This document shows positions 36,396 through 47,209 of a stretch of DNA of 64,000 nt, piece by piece. The DNA is from Rutstroemia sp. NJR-2017a BVV2 (Eukaryota; Ascomycota; Leotiomycetes; Helotiales; Rutstroemiaceae), in contig NJPS01000016.1 in the NCBI GenBank assembly GCA_002946415.1, forward strand, positions 372,001-436,000, read 5' to 3'. The notes beneath the pieces are model-generated. The model was not told the origin of the DNA and did no database searches. It saw only the letters and a list, made by a program, of their open reading frames with translations. Positions within the stretch are counted from its first letter, which is position 1; the number at the start of each line of letters is the position of its first letter. The translations under genes and the position numbers were made by a program.

Positions 36396-37313
36396 ATGCA
36401 TTTCCCAACCGTTGTCCTCGCTGCGAGCAGCATCTTCGCCAGTGTATCAGCTCTTCCAGCGAAGCGACAGGCCCCAACTGATGCGGATATTCTGCAATAC
36501 GCTCTAACTCTTGAGCACCTCGAAAATGTCTTCTACAAGAAAGCTCTCTCAGATATGCCGGAGCAAGACTGGCTCGATGCAAACTTCACCTCCTCATTCT
36601 ACGACCAATTGAAGTACATCGCACACGATGAGGAAGCCCACGTCGCCTACCTCGAAGCCGGCCTGAAGAGCGCCGGCGCAACACCCGTCGAAGCATGCAC
36701 CTACAAGTTCCCGTTCACCGACCCCAAATCGTTCGTCGCACTCGCCTCTGTCATCGAAGGTGTTGGCGTCTCCGCATACTTGGGTGCAGCAGCAGACATC
36801 ACCACCAAAGCCTACCTTACAGCCGCCGCATCCATTCTCGCGACTGAAGCCCTTCATCAATCCGCAGAGCGCAATGCCAACGGAGAGATCCCCATGGCTA
36901 GCCCTTTCGCTACCCCGCTAGGCCTCAACGCCGTCTACTCTATTGCCTCTGCCTTCATTGTCTCCTGTCCTTCGACCAATGCCCCGCTACCAGTCAAAGC
37001 ATATCCTGCCCTTGGCCTCATCTCTGGGCTCCCTACAGCACCTGGTGCCGATGTGGGTTTGACTCCCAAGAGTGCACCAACGGGTACCTTCTACACGACA
37101 TTCGTCAGTGGATTGGATATCGTTTCGGTGGAAGCCAAGGTTGGCGATGGTGGAATTGTCATGACCACTGTTCCAATGAACATCAGTGGACAGAGTTACG
37201 TTTTCTTGACCAGTGACAACTCGGGCACTGTCACCGATGCGAATGTCATTGCTGGACCGGCAATCCTCGAGGTTACTCCATCTTCGCCGACATTTGATAC
37301 GACTCTCATGTAA
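36396..37313 (+). CDS. Secreted ferritin-like domain protein (Rds1/stress-protein type)
   Basis: A single-exon gene for 305 residues. The start at 36396 (MHFPTVVLAASSIFASVSALPAKRQ) gives a signal peptide with an ALPAKR Kex2-like end; the frame is open 57 bp further upstream but without a better start. The ferritin-like helical domain follows, with carboxylate/histidine motifs LEHLEN (about residue 37), HDEEAHVAYLEAG (about 75) and ATEALHQSAERN (about 150). These are candidate di-iron ligands, as in the fungal Rds1 and dessication-related proteins. The last 100 residues are a Ser/Thr-rich tail without clear motifs. Genes of this family are often induced by starvation or stress. Whether it binds metal or has activity is unknown. 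Confidence 0.85.
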   Translation: MHFPTVVLAASSIFASVSALPAKRQAPTDADILQYALTLEHLENVFYKKALSDMPEQDWLDANFTSSFYDQLKYIAHDEEAHVAYLEAGLKSAGATPVEACTYKFPFTDPKSFVALASVIEGVGVSAYLGAAADITTKAYLTAAASILATEALHQSAERNANGEIPMASPFATPLGLNAVYSIASAFIVSCPSTNAPLPVKAYPALGLISGLPTAPGADVGLTPKSAPTGTFYTTFVSGLDIVSVEAKVGDGGIVMTTVPMNISGQSYVFLTSDNSGTVTDANVIAGPAILEVTPSSPTFDTTLM

Positions 37314-37963
37314 GCGCTGGTTATGCGAATGCGTTTTATGGAGGGGATGGAAGCTGTGGTTAGTTGAAGACCTCGATCTCTTGATTGGGCGGGGAGGAGT
37401 CTTAAATATGTATATATCTCGCTTTCATGTTTCATAAAGCGCAACAGTAATAACTTTTAATTCGATAATGGATAAAACTCTCTCTATTATATTTGTTCCC
37501 TCTAAATTTAAGCAACTGCAATGTTCCAAATCCAACCATTCTGACCATGTAGCCCTTCGTCCTAGCTTTATACTCATGCGGTGGAGTTTAGTCGTGACAT
37601 ACCACTACCAAAATCCGATTTGAGAATCTTTTTATTTCTACTGACGAATAAGGCTTACCACTTCTCAAATATTTCTATTAAAGTAGTCTTTAAGCAGATC
37701 TTTAAATCATAGTTGCCTAGATACTAATATCTCAATTCCCCGATATTTGCATAATTGAGAAATACTAAAGCAAAGAAATTTGGTATATTACCATCAAACT
37801 CTATTGTACGGACCGTATGGTAGAAGCAAACCCCTCGCTAAACCGGCGATGAACCCCACCAAGGCGAGAGAAATTCTCCCAAACTCCACCAACAAATTCA
37901 CTCAATATATAATGAAATAAGTAGCGTGCTTTTATCAAACAGCATCTGGTTTTAAGATGTACT
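37314..37963. other. AT-rich intergenic region before the tRNA genes
   Basis: No gene is supported. The region from about 37440 to 37800 is strongly AT-rich and featureless by eye. Confidence 0.5.
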
Positions 37964-38035
37964 GGCCTGCTGGCCAAATGGCAAGGCGCTTGACTACGAA
38001 TCAAGAGATTGCAGGTTCGATCCCTGCGTAGGTCA
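37964..38035 (+). tRNA. tRNA-Arg (anticodon ACG), copy 1
   Basis: A 72-nt cloverleaf. The acceptor stem GGCCTGC pairs with GTAGGTC (two G-U pairs) and the discriminator is A. The D arm is GCC/GGC. The anticodon stem CTTGA/TCAAG encloses loop CTACGAA with anticodon ACG. The T arm is GCAGG-TTCGATC-CCTGC. There is no intron. A T6 run just downstream (38042-38047) should terminate Pol III. It is identical to the copy at 38176. Confidence 0.95.
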
Positions 38036-38175
38036 ATTTGATTTTTTGTCAACTTTTTTTGATGCTTTTTTTTGGACGCAGGGCAATGAGCTTTTTTGTA
38101 AAAGTCTGAGCTGGATTTTTTCATTTATATTGATCAAAAAGACTGCATCCACCAATTAAATTCGAAAGAGAATAT

Positions 38176-38247
38176 GGCCTGCTGGCCAAATGGCAAGGCG
38201 CTTGACTACGAATCAAGAGATTGCAGGTTCGATCCCTGCGTAGGTCA
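38176..38247 (+). tRNA. tRNA-Arg (anticodon ACG), copy 2
   Basis: Identical over all 72 bases to the copy at 37964, 212 bp downstream on the same strand. The 3' flanks of the two copies are also similar for about 65 bases (ATTTTTTG ... TTTTTTTTGGA.G.AGGGCAA ... GAGCTT), so a segment containing gene plus terminator was duplicated in tandem. Confidence 0.95.
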
Positions 38248-39094
38248 TTCTGATTTTTTGAACTTTTTGGATTTTTTTTGGATGTAGGGCAATTTGAGCT
38301 TGTGTAGATAGAGGGTTTGCATGAGGAGCGGATCGTGCGGGGCTTGTTACACTGCTGCTTTCACTGTCCACTACGGTTTTAACGTTGATATATACTTTTC
38401 AGCTGGCGCTATTGGAACTGTTTGACAGCAGAGTAACCTTAACCGTGCTTGCGCAACTCGGTCAGTTACGTTGATAGGCAATATCAGCTCAGCTCTTGCG
38501 GAATGGAGAAGACTGTATGCTCTCTAGGGGTTTGTAAGTTGCGAAGTATCTCGTGGTATTGTCGAACAGATCGGATCATCTACTTTTCTTTAAGATTGAA
38601 CTTCACTTGTTCTGTGATCAAATTTTTATATGAATCTCAAGAACCGACGAACCCCACAGAAAACTTTTTGAGGTGGAAGGATTCGTGGCTGGTGAGTGTG
38701 GCTTCTCAAAACAATGACTCTAATGACATCATCAAGCTCAAACGTTTACGGATGGCGGCACGCGACACATTTCTTAATCCAGCTGTCGCAAGCAACCAGC
38801 ACAACGACCAATGATTCACCGCAACCCATCAAGGTGCTCACTCCTACGTGGGTCTATCAACAAAAACCCACCAATTGAGCTATCAAAAGGATCAACTGTC
38901 TGCAGTCAGCGGTAACAAAGATGCATGTTATCCAAATGCCTGCGGAGAGTTCTCCTTCTCAAAGACCATTCGTTGGCCTATGCTCAAACAGATAAGGTGG
39001 TTATAAGATTTGCTACAATCCTCACCCTCCATCTTTCATTAATACACGACCAGAAACGTCATTTTCCTAGGAAGATCTCCCACACGAATTACGA
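38248..39094. other. Intergenic region, no gene supported
   Basis: A 121-codon frame at 38449-38814 has no recognisable features and is not supported. The end of this stretch is the promoter and leader of the metallophosphatase gene. Confidence 0.5.
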
Positions 39095-40254
39095 ATGCCT
39101 CCCTTACGACTACCAGTACATGAGAAGGGACTTTCCGAGATGCGACAACAGCAAAGACCTCGATCGAAAAGACGTGTTTTACTCTATCTCGTTCTACTAT
39201 TAGCGTGTTCATGGACTACATATTTTTATCTATTCGAAGCACCAGAAATGGGATTAATAAAGAGTGAAGGAAATGGAGAGGCGGCGCCAGTACCAGCGCC
39301 CGAGGAGAAGGAAGAATATGGCACGAATGCCCAACCAGCCTTCACCGATATGATACACCTTATGAACCTCCCCTCCGATTACCTGCCGCAGACAGGAAAA
39401 CACAGAAAACCGAATCGATTGATAATTGTCGGGGACGTCCATGGCATGAAAGGCGCGCTGTTGGACCTACTGGCCAAGGTCGACTTCAACGAGAAACACG
39501 ATCATTTAATACTGGCGGGCGATATGATTTCGAAAGGTCCTAATTCTGCGGGTGTGGTGGATCTCGCGATGAGACTTGGCGCTTCGGGAGTTCGGGGTAA
39601 TCACGAAGATAGGATTATTCTTGCGCATGCGGATATGGTTCAGGAACATATGGAGACAAGCATGGATGCGCCGGGACCGAGTGAGGACCCGGAGAAAAAG
39701 GTCGATGGGTTGGAGGAGGCGAGTTTTAGTCATGGGGATTATAAGGATAGGGCATTGGTGAGGGAGTTGGGGGAGAAGAGAATAAAATGGTTGAAGAAAT
39801 GTCCTGTGATATTGAGAGTGGGACATTTGGAAGGAATGGAAGAGGTGGTGGTTGTTCATGCTGGACTGGCACCGGGTGTTAAATTGGAGAAGCAGGATCC
39901 GACTATGGTTATGAATATGCGCACTATCGTTGATGGTGTACCTAGCGAAGGAAGAGAAGGAACTGCCTGGACCAAGGTAGGTCAACAAATCCAATTCACA
40001 TCCTGGTCTCCGCACAATACTGACTTCCGCAGGTTTGGAACAAACATCAGAAATCGCTACCAAAGAAAGAACGAACTACAGTTATATACGGACACGATTC
40101 GAAGAAAGGTCTACAACTAAATAAATACAGCATGGGCATAGACACAAGCTGTCTGAAAGGCGGGAAGCTCACCGCCGTGGTCATCGAAGGTGGACATTCG
40201 CAAAACAAGCATAAAGTTGTGCATGTCAATTGTAAAGATGGGAGAAAGGATTAG
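39095..40254 (+). CDS. PPN2-like membrane-anchored metallophosphatase
   Basis: Two exons (39095-39976, 40033-40254) encode 367 residues. The unspliced frame would end at 40120; using the intron instead brings in VWNKHQKSL...TVIYGHDSKKGLQ, which contains the late metal-binding histidine motif GHDS, so the splice is well supported. Residues 25-47 are a membrane anchor after basic residues (RPRSKRR), giving a type II protein. Metal-binding motifs are GDVHG (113-117), GDMISKGP (142-149) and GNHED (168-172), the standard order of calcineurin-like phosphoesterases. The closest known type is yeast Ppn2, a vacuolar zinc-dependent endopolyphosphatase; the assignment is by architecture and motif. A protein phosphatase role is the alternative. 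Confidence 0.85.
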
Positions 40255-40905
40255 AACGGCATGAAGAGTGAGATAGGGCAACCTTTAGTTTTTGCCCGTT
40301 GTTGTAGATTTTCGTTAGATACCACTTGCATATCTCGGCGTTTGGGGGAAGCGGTTTCATGACATTGTTGGGTTATATGTGGTTTTATGGAATGTAATGT
40401 TTCTGTTTAGAATGCCAGTTGTTTTGCTTTTCTTGGGCTGCTAGTTCTAGAGTATGGAATGGACTCATCAGTGTGCAGGTCTCAACTACAGGTTTACTTA
40501 ACGCGGGAAGTCTGAACGAGTCAACTTGCTTCATCCGCTGGTTGTTTTGATCGGGAAAGAAGTAATTGATACGTGAGAACAAGCAATTTGAGGGTCGCTC
40601 CCCCTCAGCCCCTAGGAGGAAGTCGGTCTTCAGTCAAAGCCCGATCTATCATCATGCTGCCCGCACGAGTAAGTAAGCGTCACCCCTCCCACACGTCGCG
40701 CGACATTAATCTGAAGCGCAAGGAAAGAATTTTCAATGGCAATAATCTATTAGTTGCAGAAAGAATCGCAGATGAAACCCAACAAAACCACCGGATACGA
40801 AGTACATGCAGACAGACGAACATTCCAGAAAGCAATCTAAAAGACACACTTCTCAACCCCTCATTACTGGCCATACGCATGAATCGCCCCAAATTACACC
40901 TACAA
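40255..40905. other. Intergenic region between convergent genes
   Basis: No gene is supported; an open frame at 40573-41178 overlaps the antisense of the neighbouring exon. Nothing else stands out. Confidence 0.5.
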
Positions 40906-42615
40906 CTACCCCATAATAGCCAAATCATCCACATAAATGCCCCTCTCATTCCCATTACTACCCGTACAATACGCGTGCAAAGTCAGCGTCGCAGTCTCAG
41001 AAACCCCAATCGATCCCGTCGGCGCAGTGAAGAAAAGATAGAAGAGTTCCCAGCCAGAGGATCCAGCAGCTGGAACAGCAACTGGAATCGAACTTTGCCC
41101 GCCGGTCTCAAGATACACGTAACAGGTATCGGAGCTGGAGAGCAGGCCGGCGTCGCCGAGGACGTAGCCGAGGACTAGGTAGTTGCTGCCGGGACAGACG
41201 TCGATTTGTTGGCTGGCGGTTACGATGTCGGAAGTGCCGGAGTTGGTGGGGAAGGTTAGGTGGCTACGGGGAGGTGGGTTAGTAGGGTTTTGGGAGTTAG
41301 TTGGACCGTGGGGTGACTTACAGGCTGTTGCTTCCTCCGTGGGAGTTGGATGCGTCGGTGTTGAGGGAGTGGGAGCTGGATCCGGTATCGTTGATGTCCC
41401 ATGGTGGAAGACCTTGTTCAAAACCACCATTTAGCAAGCTTGGATGAATGGTGCAGGAAGGTGGTGAGACGGTCGTGTATTGTAAGACGGTTGAAGGACC
41501 AATCGTGGTTGGGAAGGCAACGGTAGTTACTTGCGTGAATGTCGTTGTGATGGCCACTGTTGTGGGCTCGCCTTGGATGGTTGTAGGCACCCCAATGACT
41601 GTGCTAATGACGGTGGTGGTGATGATTATGGGAGTGTTGGATGGTACCAATTCCGAGGAGGCAGTTGTGGTGGAGCTCTCAGATGTTGAAGTTGGGAAGG
41701 AGGAGGAAAATGCCGTGGAAATCTCGGTGCTCGATTCCAAACTTAGGCTTGGTGGGAGAGTGCTGTTTGCACTCTCTGAAGTCGTAGGCGTTGCAGAGGT
41801 TGAGATGCTCAGTGATGGCGTAGAAAGAACTTCCGAGGTGGAAGAGCTCGAGACCAGACTCGTGGGCGATGAGGATGAAATCTCGGACTCGCTTGAGCTA
41901 GTGCTGAATGCATAGCTTGTGGAAGAAGATGGAGATTCCAGGGATGAAACCAGACTGCTCGTTGGGATTGCCGAGGAATTTTCGATTGACGAAATGTCGG
42001 TCGTCGAAGCGCTTGAGCTGAGTGTTGGAGAAGCAGACGTTTCAGAAGGTTCAATACTAGTGCCTTGTAGTTTTGCAAGTCAGATTTATTCATGAAGTAG
42101 GAAGCAGAAGGGAATGAATCTCGGGTGGACTTACTTGACGATTCGACCGACGACGTCAATTCGGTGGATAGGAAGACAGAAGTTGGAACCACAGCAGAGG
42201 TAGTCTCGCCGAGCGTGCTGCTTATCGAAATATCTACTGATGACGATTCTGTGCTTGCCGTTGAGGAAGTGACATCGTTGACTGAAGTAGATGAAGGGGC
42301 CGTTGATGACGTGATAGACACTTCGGTGGAAGAGAAATCCTGCGAAAGTGAAGAAGTTATCTCCACACTAGATGAGAAAGAAGGGCTTTGAGTCAAAGAC
42401 TCAGTAGTGCTAGCTGCTGCACTGGAAAAGATTGTGGAAGACGAAATGGCTGGACATGAAGTCAATGTTACTGTCACCACCGCCGGAGTACAAGTGCTGG
42501 TGGTATCATCTCTTCTCTCCAGCTCCAGGAAATCCCTTCTGTTGAGTGCCGGCGAGGCCGCAGAGATCTCAAGGATCGAAAGCAAAGCAAACAAAAGTCC
42601 TTGTGTTTGAACCAT
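40906..42615 (-). CDS. Secreted Ser/Thr-rich protein with C-terminal CBM-like domain
   Basis: Three exons (42615-42135, 42063-41322, 41263-40906) encode 526 residues. A signal peptide (MVQTQGLLFALLSILEISAA) opens the protein; an in-frame ATG 15 bp upstream (MKFVI) is an equally possible start. Residues about 35-355 are a low-complexity Ser/Thr stalk, likely heavily O-glycosylated, ending in a beta-rich Thr/Val section (ITTTVISTVIGVPTTIQG). The last 150 residues begin with NGGFEQGLPPW and end with GIYVDDLAIMG, the start and end patterns of CBM4/9-like or related jelly-roll domains. There is no C-terminal hydrophobic tail, so it is probably secreted rather than GPI-anchored. The likely role is at the cell wall or on an external polysaccharide. 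Ligand unknown. Confidence 0.78.
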
Positions 42616-44278
42616 GATAACAAACTTCATTAATTCAGCAAGGCAAAAATACAAATAATGAGTGACATGGCCCTCTCACAATAAAATGCCATGTTAGGAG
42701 GTTAATATATTCCCAAATTCGCTACGTGTGAGACATGTTTGGGAACATGAAAGCCCCTCGCGTGCTCTTGATATTGGCAATTCCCTCATTTGTCTCGGTT
42801 CTACCTACGCGGCAATGAAATCTGCCTCTCATAACTCATTCTTTCGGAGCGTGTCAGAAATTCAGTATTCTGGTGGAATTGCAAATCGACTTAAAGGAGA
42901 TAGGATACATATGTAAGGGAATCTGATTTGGCATGATGCTTACGGGTGGGCAGCACAGCTGCAAGGGACCGTCATGGCGTGTGTGTGACGACTTCTCCTT
43001 TCCTAACTATGGCGGGAGTGCCCTGTGCTAATCGGAAACGGTATCCTGAGAGACTTCTACGTACTCGAGCAGAGTTGTGTGGTCAGTGATCTCATCATAC
43101 ACTTCAAATTCGTGCGTATATGATGTCTCTAGCACAGATATCATGGAGGTGAGGTAAGCAATGCATGAGTGGTGCCGTGGTGCTGAGGTGAAGTATCTTT
43201 TGGATAAACTCCATCATGACCTTTAGGATGTTCATACAAGGTTGTCGCTCTCACAAAGGATACACATTCGGGTAGCAAGTGACTGATGGTGAGAATATCA
43301 GCTGGGCAGTTATTTCGTAACAAAGTTGTCCGAAGTTGCGATATACAAAGTGCAGACTCGGCCAGGGATGTAGATTCTTCTTCTAAGACGTTATCAAGCC
43401 GTTTCCAACGTCTGGCACATCGACAAGAAAGCAGGAAATGATGTTCTACGTCCCTCCTACCTGCTCAAAACACTAGCAAGCCGAAACACGACAGCCTGTG
43501 ACAGAATCTCGCCCACAGACGGAAGAATTACCACTCTCCCGTGCTTTCACTGTGTTTGACGCCCTGCTTTGCAGAACAGAGTGTGCAACTTCTCCATCCA
43601 CGAATGAAAGTCGACTGATACCTTACCGCGCTCACGAATGATCGAATCAACAGTCGTCAATATCCTCTAAGTTTTGCCGTCACAGAAGTCGGGTGAGAGC
43701 TCGTGAGTTCTTCGGGAAGCTGATTTTTAACTGCCGGCGAAGACTCAAGCATAGTTTCCTTTCACTGGCTTTCTGAGGCGGTGTTGGTATGTCAAAACTT
43801 CGCCGTTGTGCGGAGCAGTAAGACAAATTATATCCTATGTTCTTCAAAGCTGTTGGCTGTCGTCCGAATTCCATGATCTTGCTACACTCTGCCGGAGACT
43901 GGAGCAGATCGACTAGGGACAATTCACTACAGTACACCTATAAATACAGTTTAAAGTAAAAGCTGTCTGCCGATTTTCAGTTTAATACAAAAGCTCTAAA
44001 ATGTGACTTCGGACGCGAAAGGTGAAGTAAGAAGATCAAATCAACGAGAAATCGCCAAATCTTTTTATCTTGCGCTACATCACGTACAACGCCAACACGA
44101 GTTCTCGAAAACAACAACCATCATATATACACAACAGGTGATCAACAAGCTGAGCCTTGCAAATGACTTGTCATATATGGCTACCTAAATATTGCTTTTT
44201 TAATTTTTACTTCTACAGTAAGTTCTACTCAACCCTTCAGCTCCCTTGCATGAAATTCACAGTTTTGTTTAGAACAAA
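42616..44278. other. Intergenic region, no gene supported
   Basis: Divergent promoter region between the CBM-like and deaminase-like genes. Short frames on the minus strand (43141-43323, 43680-43937) have no recognisable content. Base composition is unremarkable. Confidence 0.5.
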
Positions 44279-46143
44279 ATGACTCGAGGAAGAAAGAGTT
44301 GCTTTCCATCGGCGGCAGTGGTCGACATGCCCAAAGGTCGCGTCGTGACTACAACTATTAGATCGGCCGTTACCTCTAGGAGTGTGAGAAAGACAGGGTA
44401 TGTAACAGAACGGATTACAGTATTTCTTCATCTTTTTCTCTGACCAGAACAAACCAGATCTCTTATGCCGGGTTCGCACACTGTGAACGAGACCTCGAAC
44501 TTACGGCCCATCCCAGACTATGTTGCAGCTTTAGACAAAATATGTATAGCATATGGAAGGCATATTGGGCAGAGCAATAACACCTCGCCAGTTCGGATAG
44601 AGCCAAAAGATCACAAATACTACCCGGGGCCTGAAAAGTTTCATTTGTTTCAGGACGACACTACTGTAACGCTCATGATGGAAGTCTTTTCGATTCATGG
44701 TTTCAAAAGTACGAAACTACTGGACAATAAGACCACTGGCTTCGCCCGGCTGAAAAATCAACTACCAACATCGATGGCGGTGTCTGGTTGGACAGCACCA
44801 TGCAAACAAAGCAACCCAGCACTAGTGGACAACGCCTTTTGGACAGATGTAAGTTCAAGAATTGTCCCTCTTGTCGGTATGCAATCTTGTATCAGCTTCA
44901 TATCCACTGCCATCAGCGTTCGCATATCATCACGCGATCACTTCACTTTCAAATTATGCTTTGAACTAATTATTGTAACAATACTAACATGAGAGTTACA
45001 TTGCAGGCCGTACGAAAGTTTTCCGACGAAACGGGGTTTACTCTTCCCAACAATTGTTGGGATGGAAAAGGAGACGATGGCGAAAGGCAGCATGGCAGAG
45101 CCAATGCCTGCCATGTCGAAAAGAAACTCATTTTGCAATGTGCCACTGAGCTACTCTTCGACAAGAATTTGGGAGGATTATCACGGGAAAAACTCAAAGC
45201 GGTCCGAGAAGCCAATTTAGAGGCGGAAATCGTCCTCGATCTAGCACCATGCAACCCTTGCAAAGGCTTCGGTCGGCTGTTGGAGGAAGTAACTGGAATT
45301 CGTTTTTCGATTTATACACGGAACGTTTTGCAACGTCTCATGCCCATGGGAAAGTGGCAGACCAAAGTGAGAGGAGCACAGATGAACACAGAATCTATCA
45401 CTGGCGAGACCTACCAGGGATACCAGCCGGATGATCAGGTGAATTATCAGCACCTAGGTATAGCAAGTTCTTGGGGGAAGGCAGAGAGGAAGAGACATAA
45501 GGAATCACCCCGGGCTCGATCAGATGCAGCACGAAAGTGTTCAATGTCAAAGTCACGAAGTTCTCATCAGGCTCCCTCTTCCCGATCGATACGAATAACA
45601 AAACTTCAGCAGGAGCAGCAAGCGAAAGTTCGCCGCAGCTCATTCGAGCGGGAGTCATTTTCACAGAGGCGTTCATTAGTATCTTTCGAGGCCAAAATAT
45701 CCCGCCTACGACGTGGAGCTCAAGTCGAGAAGTCGAACTTGCAGAAGTTCGCCGAGGCAGAATTTGTGAGGTTCACAACCATGAAACCCGCCGAAGAGCC
45801 ATCGACATTCACTGTGGGACGTCCAGAAGCCACAGCATCAGGAAACGCAGACTTGCAGAAGTTTGCAAAGCAGGAGTTTTTGAGATATGCGAGCAATCTT
45901 AAGCTCAACGCATCAAAAGCACCTCCACATCTGCCAGCTCAAACCCCGCCACGATCAAGACCAGCCCCGAGACCAATAACGCCTCCAGTCCACTCATCAT
46001 CTTTGATAACTCCCAAGGTATCTCTGGAGGCTGTAATTGCCATAAATAAATTTCGCTACACACCCTCGCCCACTTCTAAAGCCCGGAAGTCGAAGCTCTT
46101 CGATTCTCCTCCTGTCCCGTTCAGAATTTACCGCGGTATGTGA
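44279..46143 (+). CDS. Putative zinc-dependent deaminase-fold protein
   Basis: The model has three exons (44279-44397, 44458-44848, 45007-46143) and 548 residues. The second intron is well supported; the first is optional, and the ATG at 44465 would give 506 residues. The deaminase-superfamily zinc motifs are HVE at 45112-45120 (in ACHVEKKLI) and PCNPC at 45247-45261 (in DLAPCNPCKGF), about 46 residues apart. The order HxE then PCxxC, with the Glu as proton shuttle, is what the nucleotide/nucleic-acid deaminases share. Several fungal members carry a similar CHVEK-type core. The C-terminal 270 residues are basic, Ser/Arg/Pro-rich and disordered, with two copies of an LQKFA..EF.R motif (about 45738 and 45855). 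Substrate is unknown; the basic tail might bind nucleic acid. No signal peptide is visible. Confidence 0.65.
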
Positions 46144-47209
46144 AAAACCATTCCACACGGGGAGGCGAAGCAGTTGCGAATGTTCATTTCCATCTTGTTT
46201 TGTATAAGCAAGAAACACTAGGAGGAGTTTTGTTATATTCGTCTACCGCTGTGGATATTCGTTCGCATTTACTCCGCCAACAACGTCAGTCCAAGCGGTT
46301 CGACACCCTTACTACATATCCGCGTTCAGCACGACTGAACGATTAACGGTTAACGATTAACGATTGATGAATAAATACAGAGATATCCATGCAAACACCC
46401 GCATCTACTTCCGTGGTTGCTTGACCGCATCCAGGAATTTCAAGGCCATCTACCAGCAACGCCTTCTCATTCCTTCTTGTACAACATCGTTCATTATCCA
46501 CCCCACAGAGAAGTACAGGCTGAGAGAGAGAGTAGCACGACTATAGAAGGATCATCTGTATATGAAGCGTCGGTAATGAGTTATGCCCGGAATAAGAGAG
46601 AGGATACAGTACCAGCTAGTCTAGTCTTATATCTAAATGGTTGAACATCGTCTCAAATGTAGGCGTCTTTGTATGTATATTACCTGAAAAAATGTGCATT
46701 CAAAACTCCCTCACGAATATTTCCTGCTTATTCCTCAATCCAGCTGTTGCGATAGACTTTCATAAAAACACTATCATCCAATTATGATCAATGTGTTGTC
46801 ATCGAGAGCACACGAGCAGAAAGGAGAAAGGAATTCTTGGAGTCCGAATAGTTATTGGTCGGACACATCGGGTTAGCCTCTTTCTCGTCGTGTTCGTCCT
46901 CGTCAACCATTCTTTTCGTCCGTTCAGTCACTCAACTGTTGACGGCCGGGCTGATCCTAATCTGTCCGAAGTCTTGCCCGATAAGACAACGCTTATAGGG
47001 TGATAGCGCTAAATACCGGGTAGGCACAGATATTGTCCCGGGCACGCCCGGATTGATTACTTCAGGTACAACAGTTGGTTCCATCGTCAGACTTGAAAAG
47101 CCTCATGATGGCCCTCATTACCCCAGAGTGCCAGTCTTTCTTTGAGCTACTCCTTCCATTGAACATATTCTCTTCTCACCCTATATTTGCCAACTTCATT
47201 AGTGCTAAA
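46144..47209. other. Intergenic region, no gene supported
   Basis: It contains four tandem AACGRTT heptamers at 46338-46365 and otherwise nothing distinctive. The last part is the promoter of ABC transporter 2. In-frame ATGs at 47105 and 47108 could extend that protein by 34-35 residues. Confidence 0.5.
46338..46365 (+). repeat. Four tandem AACGRTT heptamers
   Basis: AACGATT, AACGGTT, AACGATT, AACGATT follow one another without gaps. Short simple repeat in the 3' flank of the deaminase-like gene. Confidence 0.75.

Noticed and set aside
41448..41915. 155-codon plus-strand frame, Val/Glu-rich
   Set aside because: Antisense of the Ser/Thr stalk of the CBM-like gene.
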